A stretch of DNA of 64,000 nucleotides from Vreelandella neptunia (GCF_034479615.1 NZ_CP140255.1:4340001-4404000); one strand, 5' to 3'. Counted from the first letter of the stretch, positions 10,012 through 17,228 are shown. Numbers and translations: made by a program. The notes: a model not told the origin generated them from the sequence alone.

Positions 10012-10224
10012 ATGATCAAGTGTCACTTATCTCGGATCATGGGAGAGAGAAAGCTGAAAATCGTTGATGTGGCCCGTGAAACCGGTATTAACCGGGGCAC
10101 CATTACACGGCTGTATCACGAAACAGCTAGCCGAATAGAGCTTGAGGCCGTAGAGGCGCTATGCCATTACTTTGGCTGCCAGGTAGGAGATTTATTCGAG
10201 TATCAGACAAACAGCGATGACTGA
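10012..10224 (+). CDS. Cro/C1-type HTH transcriptional regulator
   Basis: This 70-aa protein is a single Xre-type helix-turn-helix domain: LKIVDVARETGINRGTITRLY forms the HTH and IELEAVEALCHYFGCQVGDL the characteristic C-terminal helices of the YozG/HipB-like group. It is divergent from xis-int, so it probably sets the switch between integrated and excised states and represses its own promoter. It resembles the immunity repressors of small phage-like elements. Confidence 0.75.
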   Translation: MIKCHLSRIMGERKLKIVDVARETGINRGTITRLYHETASRIELEAVEALCHYFGCQVGDLFEYQTNSDD

Positions 10225-10380
10225 GCTTTCCAAAAGATAGGTTGCAGCGTCCCGTCCAGCGACGGCACATCACACCAACGATGGCGATCGACTCACAAAG
10301 TTTCTGACCCGTTTATTCGCAGCACCGACTGATGCAATCGCAAGGCAAGCGGAAGCCATCGGCACATAAGGGAGAGAAAG

Positions 10381-10713
10381 ATGAAAGTGACTGAAAAAGT
10401 AGAAGTCGATACAGTTACCGACGTACGCTGTGATATATGTCTAACTTCTACGCAAGTAGCAGACGGAGGGCTTGAATTCGCAACGCTTCAAGCGCACTGG
10501 GGCTACGGATCTCAACACGATGGCGAACGATATGAGCTGCACCTGTGCGAAAGCTGTTTCTTCAGCACCCTAGCCTACTTTAAGCAGGAACGCCGCGTGC
10601 AAAACTTATTCAGTGAAGATGGCTGTACTGTTGCCTTGAAAACAGATGGAACCTTGGGTCTTGTGGCAACCGATGACTACTTCGGAGATAAAGGTGGCAA
10701 CGAAGCGCAATAG
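10381..10713 (+). CDS. Small zinc-ribbon-like protein of unknown role
   Basis: The 110-aa protein has two CxxC pairs (VRCDICLTS near residue 17 and LHLCESCFF near 59), which probably bind one zinc ion. A purine-rich GGGAGAGAAAG just before the ATG is a good ribosome binding site. Similar small proteins are common in phage-like islands, but no function is known to me. It is the last gene before the cassette array and carries no attC. Confidence 0.5.
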   Translation: MKVTEKVEVDTVTDVRCDICLTSTQVADGGLEFATLQAHWGYGSQHDGERYELHLCESCFFSTLAYFKQERRVQNLFSEDGCTVALKTDGTLGLVATDDYFGDKGGNEAQ

Positions 10714-10760
10714 GTACTCGCTGCATTATCTAGTGGTGGCGATTGCGTACGACAGCAGAC

Positions 10761-10925
10761 GACCCAAAGCGGCCCTTCCGGCGAAAGCGGAGTGCTAATT
10801 CAGCCATGTTATGCTGCCTGTTTATAATTAATTTAATTTCAATGGCTTAGATGGTGAATGATAGGCTGCACAATCTGAATGAATGCGCCGCCGGGTTCAT
10901 TCAGGTTATTTAGAGGAGTGTATAA
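10761..10925 (+). repeat. Leader repeat, copy 1 (upstream of the HExxH cassette)
   Basis: This imperfect direct repeat matches 15561-15755. It begins with identical GACCCAAAGCGGCCCTTCC and continues with shared GTTATGCTGCCT, TATAATTAATTTA and GTGAATGAT blocks. It ends in a hairpin followed by GGTTAT(T/G)TAGAG. Homology stops about 6 bp before a GTTAGGC at 10931-10937, which could be the recombination point of the first cassette. It probably supplies a promoter and leader to the gene behind it. Confidence 0.7.
10872..10907 (+). promoter_or_regulatory. Leader hairpin, copy 1
   Basis: AATCTGAATGAA pairs with TTCATTCAGGTT around a GC-rich 12-base loop; one pair is G-T. Against copy 2 (15702-15737) the arms differ, but the pairing is kept: CTGA/TCAG here, CTCA/TGAG there. 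Such compensatory change suggests a functional RNA or single-strand DNA hairpin. There is no T-run after it. Confidence 0.55.
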
Positions 10926-10952
10926 TCACTGTTAGGCTTACTTTCGCATGTT

Positions 10953-12608
10953 ATGGAGATGGAGTTGAAACTCAATTACGAATTATTAAAGGATGAGCAA
11001 TTCAGCAGTTATCCTCTAGATTATAAGAGTTGCTTCAACGCTAGAGGTTTGTATCATTCGATGCAATTTGTATTGAGGCTTCGTCCGGATCTACATAGGT
11101 TGCTAGATGCTACAGAAAACGGAATTCACTCGTCTGATAAATACGATTTTGAAACAGTTCAAGCCTTCTCGACATATTTACATGAAACGATTCACTGGTG
11201 GCAACATGTTGGATCAACATCGGGATTATTGTTAAGCTTATCCTATCCAGTACAGGCGCATATAAACCATTATTTCTTAAAAAAATACATACAACATACT
11301 GGGCTTAAGAAGCCGATTATTAGATACAATGAGTTAAACGCCAAATATTGCAAGCCTGAAGACAAAGAGTTCTTAGCAATAAACCCAATATTAAATAATT
11401 TTCATGATATTGAGTTTTTTAAATGTTTGCTTATTCAACCAAAGTCAGCCTCTTCGGTGGTTAACGACAAATTATTTGAGTCGGTAGGCCATTCATTTCA
11501 CATTATTTACTCATCATTTGTCTCTGTTTTATCGTCAACCTTCGATAAAGACTTGAACTTTTTGCCTAAAGGTAACGTTTGGCACAAGGGTTTTTCTGAA
11601 TTAAGGAATAGAAAGTATCCTAATCATAGTTATGGTGAGCCTGCACATATTTGTCCCATAGGGTTGATTGATTTATATGAGGGACAAGCTCGTTTTTCTC
11701 AAATGCAGTATTTATATTACTCTTCAGGGAAAAGCCTTAAATGGACTGATTTCGATAATTTAGGGATGTTGAATGGAGTTTATTACTCTGCTTTTGAGTA
11801 CTTTTTAGCATTCACTGAGTCTGAAAAACCAAAAGATTTAGATAGTCCATTAATAGCTTTGTATTTATTGATTTTAGATGTTGCAATCAATCCCGCAGAG
11901 GGATTCCCGTTTGACATCAAGGATTACGAAAACTTTATTGATTCAACGCATCCTGGATTGCGATTTGTCAACTTATGCCGTGCTGTTAAAGAAAAACATC
12001 CAGAGTTTAAAACACTTATCGTAGACTTTTCATCTTCTGAATATTATCAAGTATCCACAGCGCTTTCAGCTGCTATTAATAGCCCATCACCACTCGAAGT
12101 GGCTGAGGAGCTCTGTCGTTGGTCTAAAGATGAAAAGCCAATAGTAGAGTTAATGAGGGAAGAAAAAACATTCGAATTTACAGAAGAGAACCAACCTATC
12201 AGGCTACTTTTTTCTCAGTTTTTAAAATACCAGAAAGATAAGCTGAAAAATCCTTCTTATTTCTGTTGGACTGGAGTTTATAGTGCTGGCGAAAAAGTAT
12301 CTGATGAAAGCCTAAATCTATTCTTAAAGCATCAGTCCTTATTTTCAGATAAAGAGGATGGAGATATATACCCTAGGAAGTTTCCCGACAAAGATGAAGC
12401 TAAAGTACAAATAGCTTTCGATACTTTTTATACGTGGGTTGCAACTTATGACTTGAGTAGGCAATGGATCGTAGGTGATGGAGAATTCGATTATGACTAT
12501 TTTTGGCTGTCCAGTAAGCACTCTATGACAGATCTGGAAAGTTGGGCCCGGCATCACTTTATACTTGCGTACGGAGTGGACCCCACTGATTTCGATGTTA
12601 TCAGGTAG
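10953..12608 (+). CDS. Cassette-borne putative zinc metalloprotease-like protein (HExxH)
   Basis: This is a 551-aa soluble protein with LHETIHWWQH at residues 76-85, an HExxH zinc motif. Further on, DLYEGQARF (Glu about 243) could be the third ligand as in gluzincin peptidases. The rest matches no family I know. It is the first and largest cassette of the array and ends just before attC1. The start is uncertain between ATGs at 10953 and 10959. No signal peptide is seen, so it would act in the cytoplasm. An effector or toxin role is inferred from the company it keeps; a non-peptidase HExxH fold is also possible. Confidence 0.6.
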   Translation: MEMELKLNYELLKDEQFSSYPLDYKSCFNARGLYHSMQFVLRLRPDLHRLLDATENGIHSSDKYDFETVQAFSTYLHETIHWWQHVGSTSGLLLSLSYPVQAHINHYFLKKYIQHTGLKKPIIRYNELNAKYCKPEDKEFLAINPILNNFHDIEFFKCLLIQPKSASSVVNDKLFESVGHSFHIIYSSFVSVLSSTFDKDLNFLPKGNVWHKGFSELRNRKYPNHSYGEPAHICPIGLIDLYEGQARFSQMQYLYYSSGKSLKWTDFDNLGMLNGVYYSAFEYFLAFTESEKPKDLDSPLIALYLLILDVAINPAEGFPFDIKDYENFIDSTHPGLRFVNLCRAVKEKHPEFKTLIVDFSSSEYYQVSTALSAAINSPSPLEVAEELCRWSKDEKPIVELMREEKTFEFTEENQPIRLLFSQFLKYQKDKLKNPSYFCWTGVYSAGEKVSDESLNLFLKHQSLFSDKEDGDIYPRKFPDKDEAKVQIAFDTFYTWVATYDLSRQWIVGDGEFDYDYFWLSSKHSMTDLESWARHHFILAYGVDPTDFDVIR

Positions 12609-12679
12609 GCCTAACAAAGTGCTGCTACGGAAAATTTATCTGCTGCGCTCCCAAATTTCCGCAGAGCACGGCGTTATGC
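12609..12679 (+). repeat. attC recombination site 1
   Basis: The site runs from GCCTAAC (12609-12615) to GTTATGC (12673-12679). In between are inverted arms (AAGTGCTGCTACGGAAAATTT against AAATTTCCGCAGAGCAC, read as reverse complement). This is the layout of an integron attC site: R'', L'', unpaired bases, L', R'. It closes the 551-aa cassette. Confidence 0.85.
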
Positions 12680-12701
12680 CGCAAAAAAATAAGGGTTTTG
12701 G

Positions 12702-13874
12702 ATGAATCGTTATATTAATATTGCGCTTAATAAGTTTGAATCCGTACCAGTTTCGTTGCGGTTAGATCCAGACCAAGATATTGCAGCCGAGAAGTGCCTA
12801 GTTGATTTAGCCCGGCTTTACCATCATTACTACTTAGACTCTTATGGAAGAAGACCTCCATATCCTGAGCCATCACAATTTGAGTATTTGCGGTTCCTAG
12901 CTGAAACAAGGGACTTTCGTATACTAGGTGGTGGAATAGGTGATTCTACTGCAAAAAAAAGAAATGCATCCACTGAGCTAGGCCAAGCGTTTTGCAGGTG
13001 GTTCCTGAGCGAACATCTAAACATTACGTACTTTGCTCATATGGATAAAGTGCTTGATAAAGATCCAGTTGATGAATTTGAAGGCTTCAAAGTGCTACGA
13101 GTTGAAAATGGAGATGCCCCTGATTACCTGTGTGCAGAAAATATGTACTCTGTATACCTTGCTGAGGCAAAGGGTCGCTACAAATCTATAAATTTTAAAA
13201 ATAGAGAATTTGAAGCGTGGCGTAAGCAATTTTCAAGAGTTGAAGTCAGAGATAAAGATAATACACTTCGTAGTGTTAAAGGTTATGTTGTCGGAACAAG
13301 GTTTGCCACAGAGGAAAACTCCAGTTCAGTTAATTCGGGTATTTTTGCAGAAGATCCCCAAAGCCCAGGCGATCTCAAACTTGATGATTTTACTGCGAGT
13401 CAAGTTTATAGAAAAATTCAAAAGGTTCACTTTGCCGATATTTTTGAAAAGCTGAATCAGCCTCTGGTTGCTGCTGCGTTGATCATGAACTCTGTAATTT
13501 CTGATCAATTGAGAATTCAAGCAGTTACATGGAGGCTAGCCTTGGATTCTGTTGGGCAGATGGAGTTTGTAGGTGGCTACTGGAAGACTTCTCCGGGAGA
13601 TTTACCTTTCAGTTTAAAACAAGATGGTTCTATAAGTACTTATCCACCTGATCCATTTAGATTGGATCATGGTAGAGGTGTATTTATCGGATTAGAGCGA
13701 AAGGTATTTGAATCCGTGTGTCGCTCTGTTAGAACCAATGAAGCTGAGAAGAGACCAATCGCACAGCCTATCGAGGATATCCCGCCATTCTACAGCGCTA
13801 TCAGCTTGCTTCGTGATGGTTCGATTCTTGGACCAGCGGAATTTTTTATACCGACGGGCTTTATAGAAGTATAA
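12702..13874 (+). CDS. Cassette-borne PD-(D/E)XK nuclease-like protein
   Basis: In this 390-aa protein, APDYLCAENMYSVYLAEAKG at residues 139-158 gives PD at 140-141 and E-A-K at 155-157. That spacing fits a restriction-endonuclease-like active site. No partner methylase is present, so it is not a standard restriction enzyme. It sits alone between attC1 and attC2 and is therefore a single-gene cassette. A DNA-degrading defence or toxin role is inference; the fold should be modelled. Confidence 0.55.
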   Translation: MNRYINIALNKFESVPVSLRLDPDQDIAAEKCLVDLARLYHHYYLDSYGRRPPYPEPSQFEYLRFLAETRDFRILGGGIGDSTAKKRNASTELGQAFCRWFLSEHLNITYFAHMDKVLDKDPVDEFEGFKVLRVENGDAPDYLCAENMYSVYLAEAKGRYKSINFKNREFEAWRKQFSRVEVRDKDNTLRSVKGYVVGTRFATEENSSSVNSGIFAEDPQSPGDLKLDDFTASQVYRKIQKVHFADIFEKLNQPLVAAALIMNSVISDQLRIQAVTWRLALDSVGQMEFVGGYWKTSPGDLPFSLKQDGSISTYPPDPFRLDHGRGVFIGLERKVFESVCRSVRTNEAEKRPIAQPIEDIPPFYSAISLLRDGSILGPAEFFIPTGFIEV

Positions 13875-13883
13875 AGGATATGA

Positions 13884-13955
13884 GCATAACAAATGAATGA
13901 AGCCGACCAAATTTACGCTGCCGCTCCAAACTGGCAGCTTATTCAAGCGTTAGGC
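13884..13955 (+). repeat. attC recombination site 2
   Basis: The outer cores are GCATAAC (13884-13890) and GTTAGGC (13949-13955), with imperfect inverted arms between them (GAATGAAGCCGACC against CTGGCAGCTTATTC). It closes the nuclease-like cassette 10 bp after its stop codon. Confidence 0.85.
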
Positions 13956-13969
13956 TAAGGAGATAGAGA

Positions 13970-14488
13970 TTGAAGTCAACTCTTCCTCATCGAGATAGTG
14001 ACGTAGTCATGATGCTCTATGCTCACTATTTCTTGGCAAGCGAACTAATGCAAAAGAACTATCGAAAGCTCAAGGAAAAAAGTAATAAGCATAATCGAAT
14101 TTGTCAGAGTGACCGGGTAAACCTCTCAATATATTTTTGTACATGGCTTGGATTCCTTGCGGTAACTTCTGAAGGATTTAAAAAGTTGAGTATGCGTATG
14201 CTAATCCTAAATGAACGTCCACATGATTTTATCGAGCTGATCCCTAAGGTCGATGAGCTAGGATCATTAATGAAAAAGCATAGCAATCAATTAAGAAGGT
14301 TTAGGAACAATATATTTCACCTACGTGAAAATCATAGGGAGGTAGAGCAATTCTTAGAAGGCCAGCATAATCGGCTCAAGTGGGCAGAGGAACTTCAAAT
14401 TGTATTCGGTGAATTTTTCTCAGAGTATAGGGTTCTTTGCCAATTTTACTACATAATTGAAGACAGAAAAGAAGAATTTTTAATGTAG
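13970..14488 (+). CDS. Cassette-borne helical protein with a HEPN-like R-x4-H motif
   Basis: This 172-aa all-helical protein starts at TTG 13970, supported by AAGGAG seven bases upstream. RRFRNNIFHLRENH at residues 109-122 contains R112-N-x3-H117, the signature of HEPN ribonuclease domains, in which Arg is often followed by Asn or Asp. No partner nucleotidyltransferase or antitoxin lies next to it. HEPN proteins act as RNases in toxin-antitoxin and abortive-infection systems. The identification rests on this motif and helical content only. Confidence 0.5.
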   Translation: MKSTLPHRDSDVVMMLYAHYFLASELMQKNYRKLKEKSNKHNRICQSDRVNLSIYFCTWLGFLAVTSEGFKKLSMRMLILNERPHDFIELIPKVDELGSLMKKHSNQLRRFRNNIFHLRENHREVEQFLEGQHNRLKWAEELQIVFGEFFSEYRVLCQFYYIIEDRKEEFLM

Positions 14489-14546
14489 TGGCATTGTTTC
14501 CATTAATTGTTGAGTTTATGATAGTTGAAATTATTTAAAGATAAGA

Positions 14547-14625
14547 GCCTAACGAGCGGTTGCTTCCGTTCCGGCCTGTGGATTTCACCGGACTCGTGGC
14601 GCTCGCCGATGACCGGGCGTTAGCT
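14547..14625 (+). repeat. attC recombination site 3
   Basis: The cores are GCCTAAC (14547-14553) and GTTAGCT (14619-14625), with inverted arms (AGCGGTTGC..., GGCGCTCGCC...). The loop contains CCGGCCTGTGGATTTCACCGG, itself an inverted pair. It is the same type as attC4 and closes the HEPN-like cassette. Confidence 0.85.
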
Positions 14626-14657
14626 ACTTGCACCTCCAGCGGGTTAATCAAAGATAT

Positions 14658-15107
14658 ATGAATGAAGAATATAAAAAGTCATGTGAAGATGAAATTGAAC
14701 TTATAGAAATTCAGCAGCTTCATGAAGCAACACTTCAAATAAGTAAAAGCTGCTTTGAATTTAAGAAGCTATGTGTTGGGTTAATTGGTGCTGGGTTAGC
14801 TGTTTTAGTGAAGTTGTCAGGTAATGAAATTAACCATTCCCTATTTTTTATACCGCTACTCATTTGCTTTGGCTTTTGGATTGCTGATTTTACGGCGTAC
14901 TATTATCAGCGTTCTACACGCTCTGTCATGAATAGTAAACTATCATCAATTGCTCAAAGAAATAACATTGATGATTTTCAAAGAGCTAATGTTACTGCAG
15001 GCTGGTTTAAGTCTGCATTTAATCTATCAATGTCGTTATACTACGTGATTGGGTTGCTTGTCATAGCTGGTTGGGTAAGCTATATTTGTGATTGGATTAA
15101 GCTATAA
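14658..15107 (+). CDS. Membrane protein paired with a TIR protein
   Basis: The 149-aa protein (start at MNEEYKKSCEDE; a TTG start at 14628 is possible) has an acidic N-terminal helix. Hydrophobic segments follow near residues 38-52, 59-80 and 124-144, so there are about three membrane spans with a cytoplasmic loop between the second and third. Its stop codon directly abuts the ATG of the TIR gene, so the two are translated together. In several bacterial immunity systems a TIR protein works with a membrane effector, and this pair has that layout. I do not recognise the membrane protein family. Confidence 0.6.
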   Translation: MNEEYKKSCEDEIELIEIQQLHEATLQISKSCFEFKKLCVGLIGAGLAVLVKLSGNEINHSLFFIPLLICFGFWIADFTAYYYQRSTRSVMNSKLSSIAQRNNIDDFQRANVTAGWFKSAFNLSMSLYYVIGLLVIAGWVSYICDWIKL

Positions 15108-15473
15108 ATGAATATATTTGTTAGCTATACAACTAGAGACAGCTACATAGATAAAGAGTTTTTGGCTTTTATTTCTAACAATGTTTCTATTTTTGGTTTG
15201 CCATATATCGATCTTCTAGATAATTATGCAACTGACAAGCAAACTCATGTAGAGACAATGCTACATTCTTCAGATTTAGTGCTTTTGTTATCATCAAAAT
15301 TAATCAATGAATCTCATTGGGTTCATTGGGAGTTAACACAAGCAAAAAAACTAAATATCCCTATTCTTGAAGTTTGTGTCAAAGAGAATAATAAAGGCCA
15401 AGTAAGTGAAGAAATATTTTCGAGGTTTAAGCTGTATACAGAAGCTAACAAAAAAATTCCAGCAGACGCCTAA
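15108..15473 (+). CDS. Stand-alone TIR domain protein
   Basis: The 121-aa protein is a single TIR domain. It starts with MNIFVSYTTRD (box 1). SSDLVLLLSSKLINESHWVHWE forms the strand and helix with Glu75 in the W-x2-WE position where catalytic NADase TIRs carry their glutamate. There is no sensor or effector domain fused to it. It follows the membrane protein without any gap. It may make an NAD-derived signal or degrade NAD+; which one cannot be told from sequence. Confidence 0.75.
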   Translation: MNIFVSYTTRDSYIDKEFLAFISNNVSIFGLPYIDLLDNYATDKQTHVETMLHSSDLVLLLSSKLINESHWVHWELTQAKKLNIPILEVCVKENNKGQVSEEIFSRFKLYTEANKKIPADA

Positions 15474-15560
15474 GGCACAGCTGAATTAGGCATTATATCA
15501 GAAACGACTAAAAGGCAGCTTCTTGGCCGAAACAGGAACACTCATGCATAAGGCGCTATC

Positions 15561-15755
15561 GACCCAAAGCGGCCCTTCCGGCGAAAGCGGCATGCTGATT
15601 CAGCCGTGTATGCAGCTGGCACGGTAATCTATGTTATGCTGCCTATGTATAATTAATTTATTTTAATTCCAATGGGATAGATCGTGAATGATGGGCTGTA
15701 TAACCTCAATGAACACGGCGGCGCGTTCATTGAGGTTATGTAGAGAGGTGTTATG
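15561..15755 (+). repeat. Leader repeat, copy 2 (upstream of the PD-(D/E)XK gene)
   Basis: This is the second copy of the repeat at 10761-10925. It has about 30 extra bases after the first block and ends with the 13-bp hairpin and GGTTATGTAGAGAGGTG. The AGAGAGGTG could be a ribosome binding site for a short ORF starting at ATG 15752 (MFSTYMGF), whose stop overlaps the next gene's ATG. Confidence 0.65.
15702..15737 (+). promoter_or_regulatory. Leader hairpin, copy 2
   Basis: AACCTCAATGAAC and GTTCATTGAGGTT are perfect 13-bp arms with a 10-base loop of ACGGCGGCGC. The stem is conserved with compensatory changes relative to copy 1. Confidence 0.65.
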
Positions 15756-15779
15756 TTCTCAACGTATATGGGATTTTGA

Positions 15780-16232
15780 ATGAAAGCTGATAAAGGTCAG
15801 ATTGGGTTAGCTGGGGAGTTCAGGGTTGCATCTGAAATTTTGCGGCGTGGTTATTTTGCAAATATCACCTTCGGAAACGCCAAGGCGACGGATATAGTTG
15901 TTCTGGGTAGCAGAAATCGATTCATTCGTATTGAGGTAAAAACGAGCAAAAATAACCGCAACTTCGTGACCGGCTTCTTCCCCAAATACGCTGAACCAGG
16001 TGAATTAGAGCCTGATCTATGGGTGTTGTATTTGCCCAACAAAGGTGGGGCGTCAGATGGTGATAGGTTTTTCTTGCTGACCCATGAAGAGATCGGAGAG
16101 TTGCAACTGATAGTTAATAAAGGCAACAAAACAGAGAAGGGCAAAGGGGTTGATAACATCCCTCTCAAAGTGCTTCTGGAAAATAGACCGGATAGTGAGG
16201 ATCGATGGACTCTGCTATCTGAACTTTTGTGA
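15780..16232 (+). CDS. PD-(D/E)XK endonuclease-like protein
   Basis: The 150-aa protein fits a small restriction-endonuclease-like fold: GLAGEFRVASEILRRG (Glu13 in the first helix), KATDIVVLG (Asp38), and IRIEVKTS (Glu52-x-Lys54). The order E...D...ExK with a following helix is typical. It starts at an ATG overlapping the end of an 8-codon leader ORF (TGAATG). attC4 follows, so it is the last gene of its cassette. DNA cleavage in defence is a reasonable guess; a role in repair is the alternative. Confidence 0.65.
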   Translation: MKADKGQIGLAGEFRVASEILRRGYFANITFGNAKATDIVVLGSRNRFIRIEVKTSKNNRNFVTGFFPKYAEPGELEPDLWVLYLPNKGGASDGDRFFLLTHEEIGELQLIVNKGNKTEKGKGVDNIPLKVLLENRPDSEDRWTLLSELL

Positions 16233-16253
16233 TTGAGCTGAAACCGTGGAAAA

Positions 16254-16366
16254 GCATAACAAGTCATTCCAGTTCGTTCCGGCCTGCGGCCTGCGGCCTG
16301 CGGCCTGCGGCCTGCGGTCTCCACCGGACACCCTTGTCAGGGCGCCGCTGAATATTAGCGTTAGCC
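16254..16366 (+). repeat. attC recombination site 4, with an internal 7-bp tandem repeat
   Basis: The cores are GCATAAC (16254-16260) and GTTAGCC (16360-16366). At 113 bp it is longer than the other sites because its central loop holds five copies of GGCCTGC (16281-16315). attC3 has a single similar unit at that place. Confidence 0.8.
16281..16315 (+). repeat. Five tandem copies of a 7-bp unit inside attC4
   Basis: GGCCTGC is repeated five times without mismatch and is followed by GGTCT. It lies in the variable terminal structure of the attC hairpin and could change its folding. It probably arose by replication slippage. Confidence 0.9.
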
Positions 16367-16395
16367 ACTGAACATTCCATCCTGTTCTATAAGAA

Positions 16396-16458
16396 ATAAT
16401 CCTGAAACAGGATTATATATTGACATGGTTGGAGATAAATCCTAATATGGGATTTATC
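16396..16458 (+). promoter_or_regulatory. Strong sigma70 promoter flanked by two related dyads
   Basis: TTGACA (16420-16425), a 17-bp spacer and TAATAT (16443-16448) form a near-consensus promoter. Upstream, ATAATCCTG-AAA-CAGGATTAT (16396-16416) is a perfect dyad. A second dyad, GATAAATCC / GGATTTATC (16434-16442 and 16450-16458), encloses the -10 box. Both share an AATCC-type half-site, so one repressor probably binds both. Confidence 0.65.
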
Positions 16459-16484
16459 GCATGTGAAGGCTGGGGTATATAGCT

Positions 16485-16844
16485 GTGAGAACGTCTCGGG
16501 AATCCGCTTTATTATTAGCACTTCTATTTAAACGTTCCGAAAAAACTAGGGTGCGGTTAAGCACGGTTACAGTAAAGAAACTGTCAAAAAGGAAGCATCT
16601 CCGTACAGCTTTTATTGAAAAGCTAACTGACCAACTAGATGACATAGGGCTAGTCCTAATAGAGCTAGAAAGAGGAGGTTTCGGTCTTATACCTGCTAGT
16701 GCATTGAATGGAGCGCCATCCGTTACTGCTAAGAAATACTTAATCGAGGATCTTAAAAAACTTCGATCTGGTAAACTAACTTTCGACGATATACTCAATG
16801 AACTGGCTCCGGAAGTAGACGCAGACGATGACGAAGACTACTAA
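16485..16844 (+). CDS. Unrecognised 119-aa basic protein, possibly a DNA-binding regulator
   Basis: The start is GTG at 16485, because in-frame ATGs upstream are followed by a stop. The N-terminal half is very basic and could form a winged helix (VRLSTVTVKKLSKRKHLRTAFIEKLTDQLDDIG), and the end is highly acidic (VDADDDEDY). It sits behind a promoter with two operator-like dyads, so self-regulation is plausible. The next gene starts 9 bp after its stop. The pair may be a regulator or antitoxin with a target gene; nothing in the sequence proves it. Confidence 0.5.
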   Translation: MRTSRESALLLALLFKRSEKTRVRLSTVTVKKLSKRKHLRTAFIEKLTDQLDDIGLVLIELERGGFGLIPASALNGAPSVTAKKYLIEDLKKLRSGKLTFDDILNELAPEVDADDDEDY

Positions 16845-16853
16845 TTATGGCTA

Positions 16854-17203
16854 ATGAATGAGGGTAGTATTGTGAAAAACTTTAATTGCAGTTTGACCGT
16901 GGATTTACGAGGCTTGTCAGGCAAACAGTTTAAGGTTACTGCCGATCTCATTCGCTCTGCTATAAAGCAAGAACATGGCTATAACGGAACAAAGGGATTA
17001 AAGGATACAAGGCTGAGCATGTGGCCGGTTGCTATTCGATTCCAAGGGAAGCAGAGCAGAGAGAATTTCAAAATGACATTGTCAGGTATTCTTTCAACAA
17101 CTTTATTCGGCAGTATAATGAAGGATACGCGTCCTGTGACCAGATATTCAAAACCTATACGAATCATTCGATGTACGGCTTAGTCAGACTGCAAAAATTT
17201 TAA
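16854..17203 (+). pseudogene. Frameshifted cassette gene downstream of the 119-aa gene
   Basis: The first frame (MNEGSIVKNFNCSLTVDLRG...) looks coding up to about 17000. After that the sense-looking frame is another one (REAEQREFQNDIVRYSFNNF...YGLVRLQKF, stop at 17203), while the original frame becomes basic and low in character. A single indel around 16985-17020 would explain this. If the original frame is used, the gene ends at 17183 with 109 aa. The family is unknown. attC5 follows 25 bp after the later stop, which supports 17203 as the true end. Confidence 0.45.
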
Positions 17204-17228
17204 TTTGTGGCAGACAATCCAAATTTTT

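Larger units (their letters stand above)
15474..15779 (+). other. Spacer without attC between the TIR gene and the next nuclease-like gene
   Basis: No RYYYAAC...GTTRRRY pair could be found here, so the membrane protein, TIR and following PD-(D/E)XK gene may form one cassette, or an attC has been lost. Most of the stretch is the second copy of the leader repeat. Confidence 0.5.

Noticed and set aside
10931..10937. GTTAGGC as an attC or attI site before the first cassette
   Set aside because: No matching RYYYAAC partner and stem were found upstream. It may be a recombination point but was not listed as a site.
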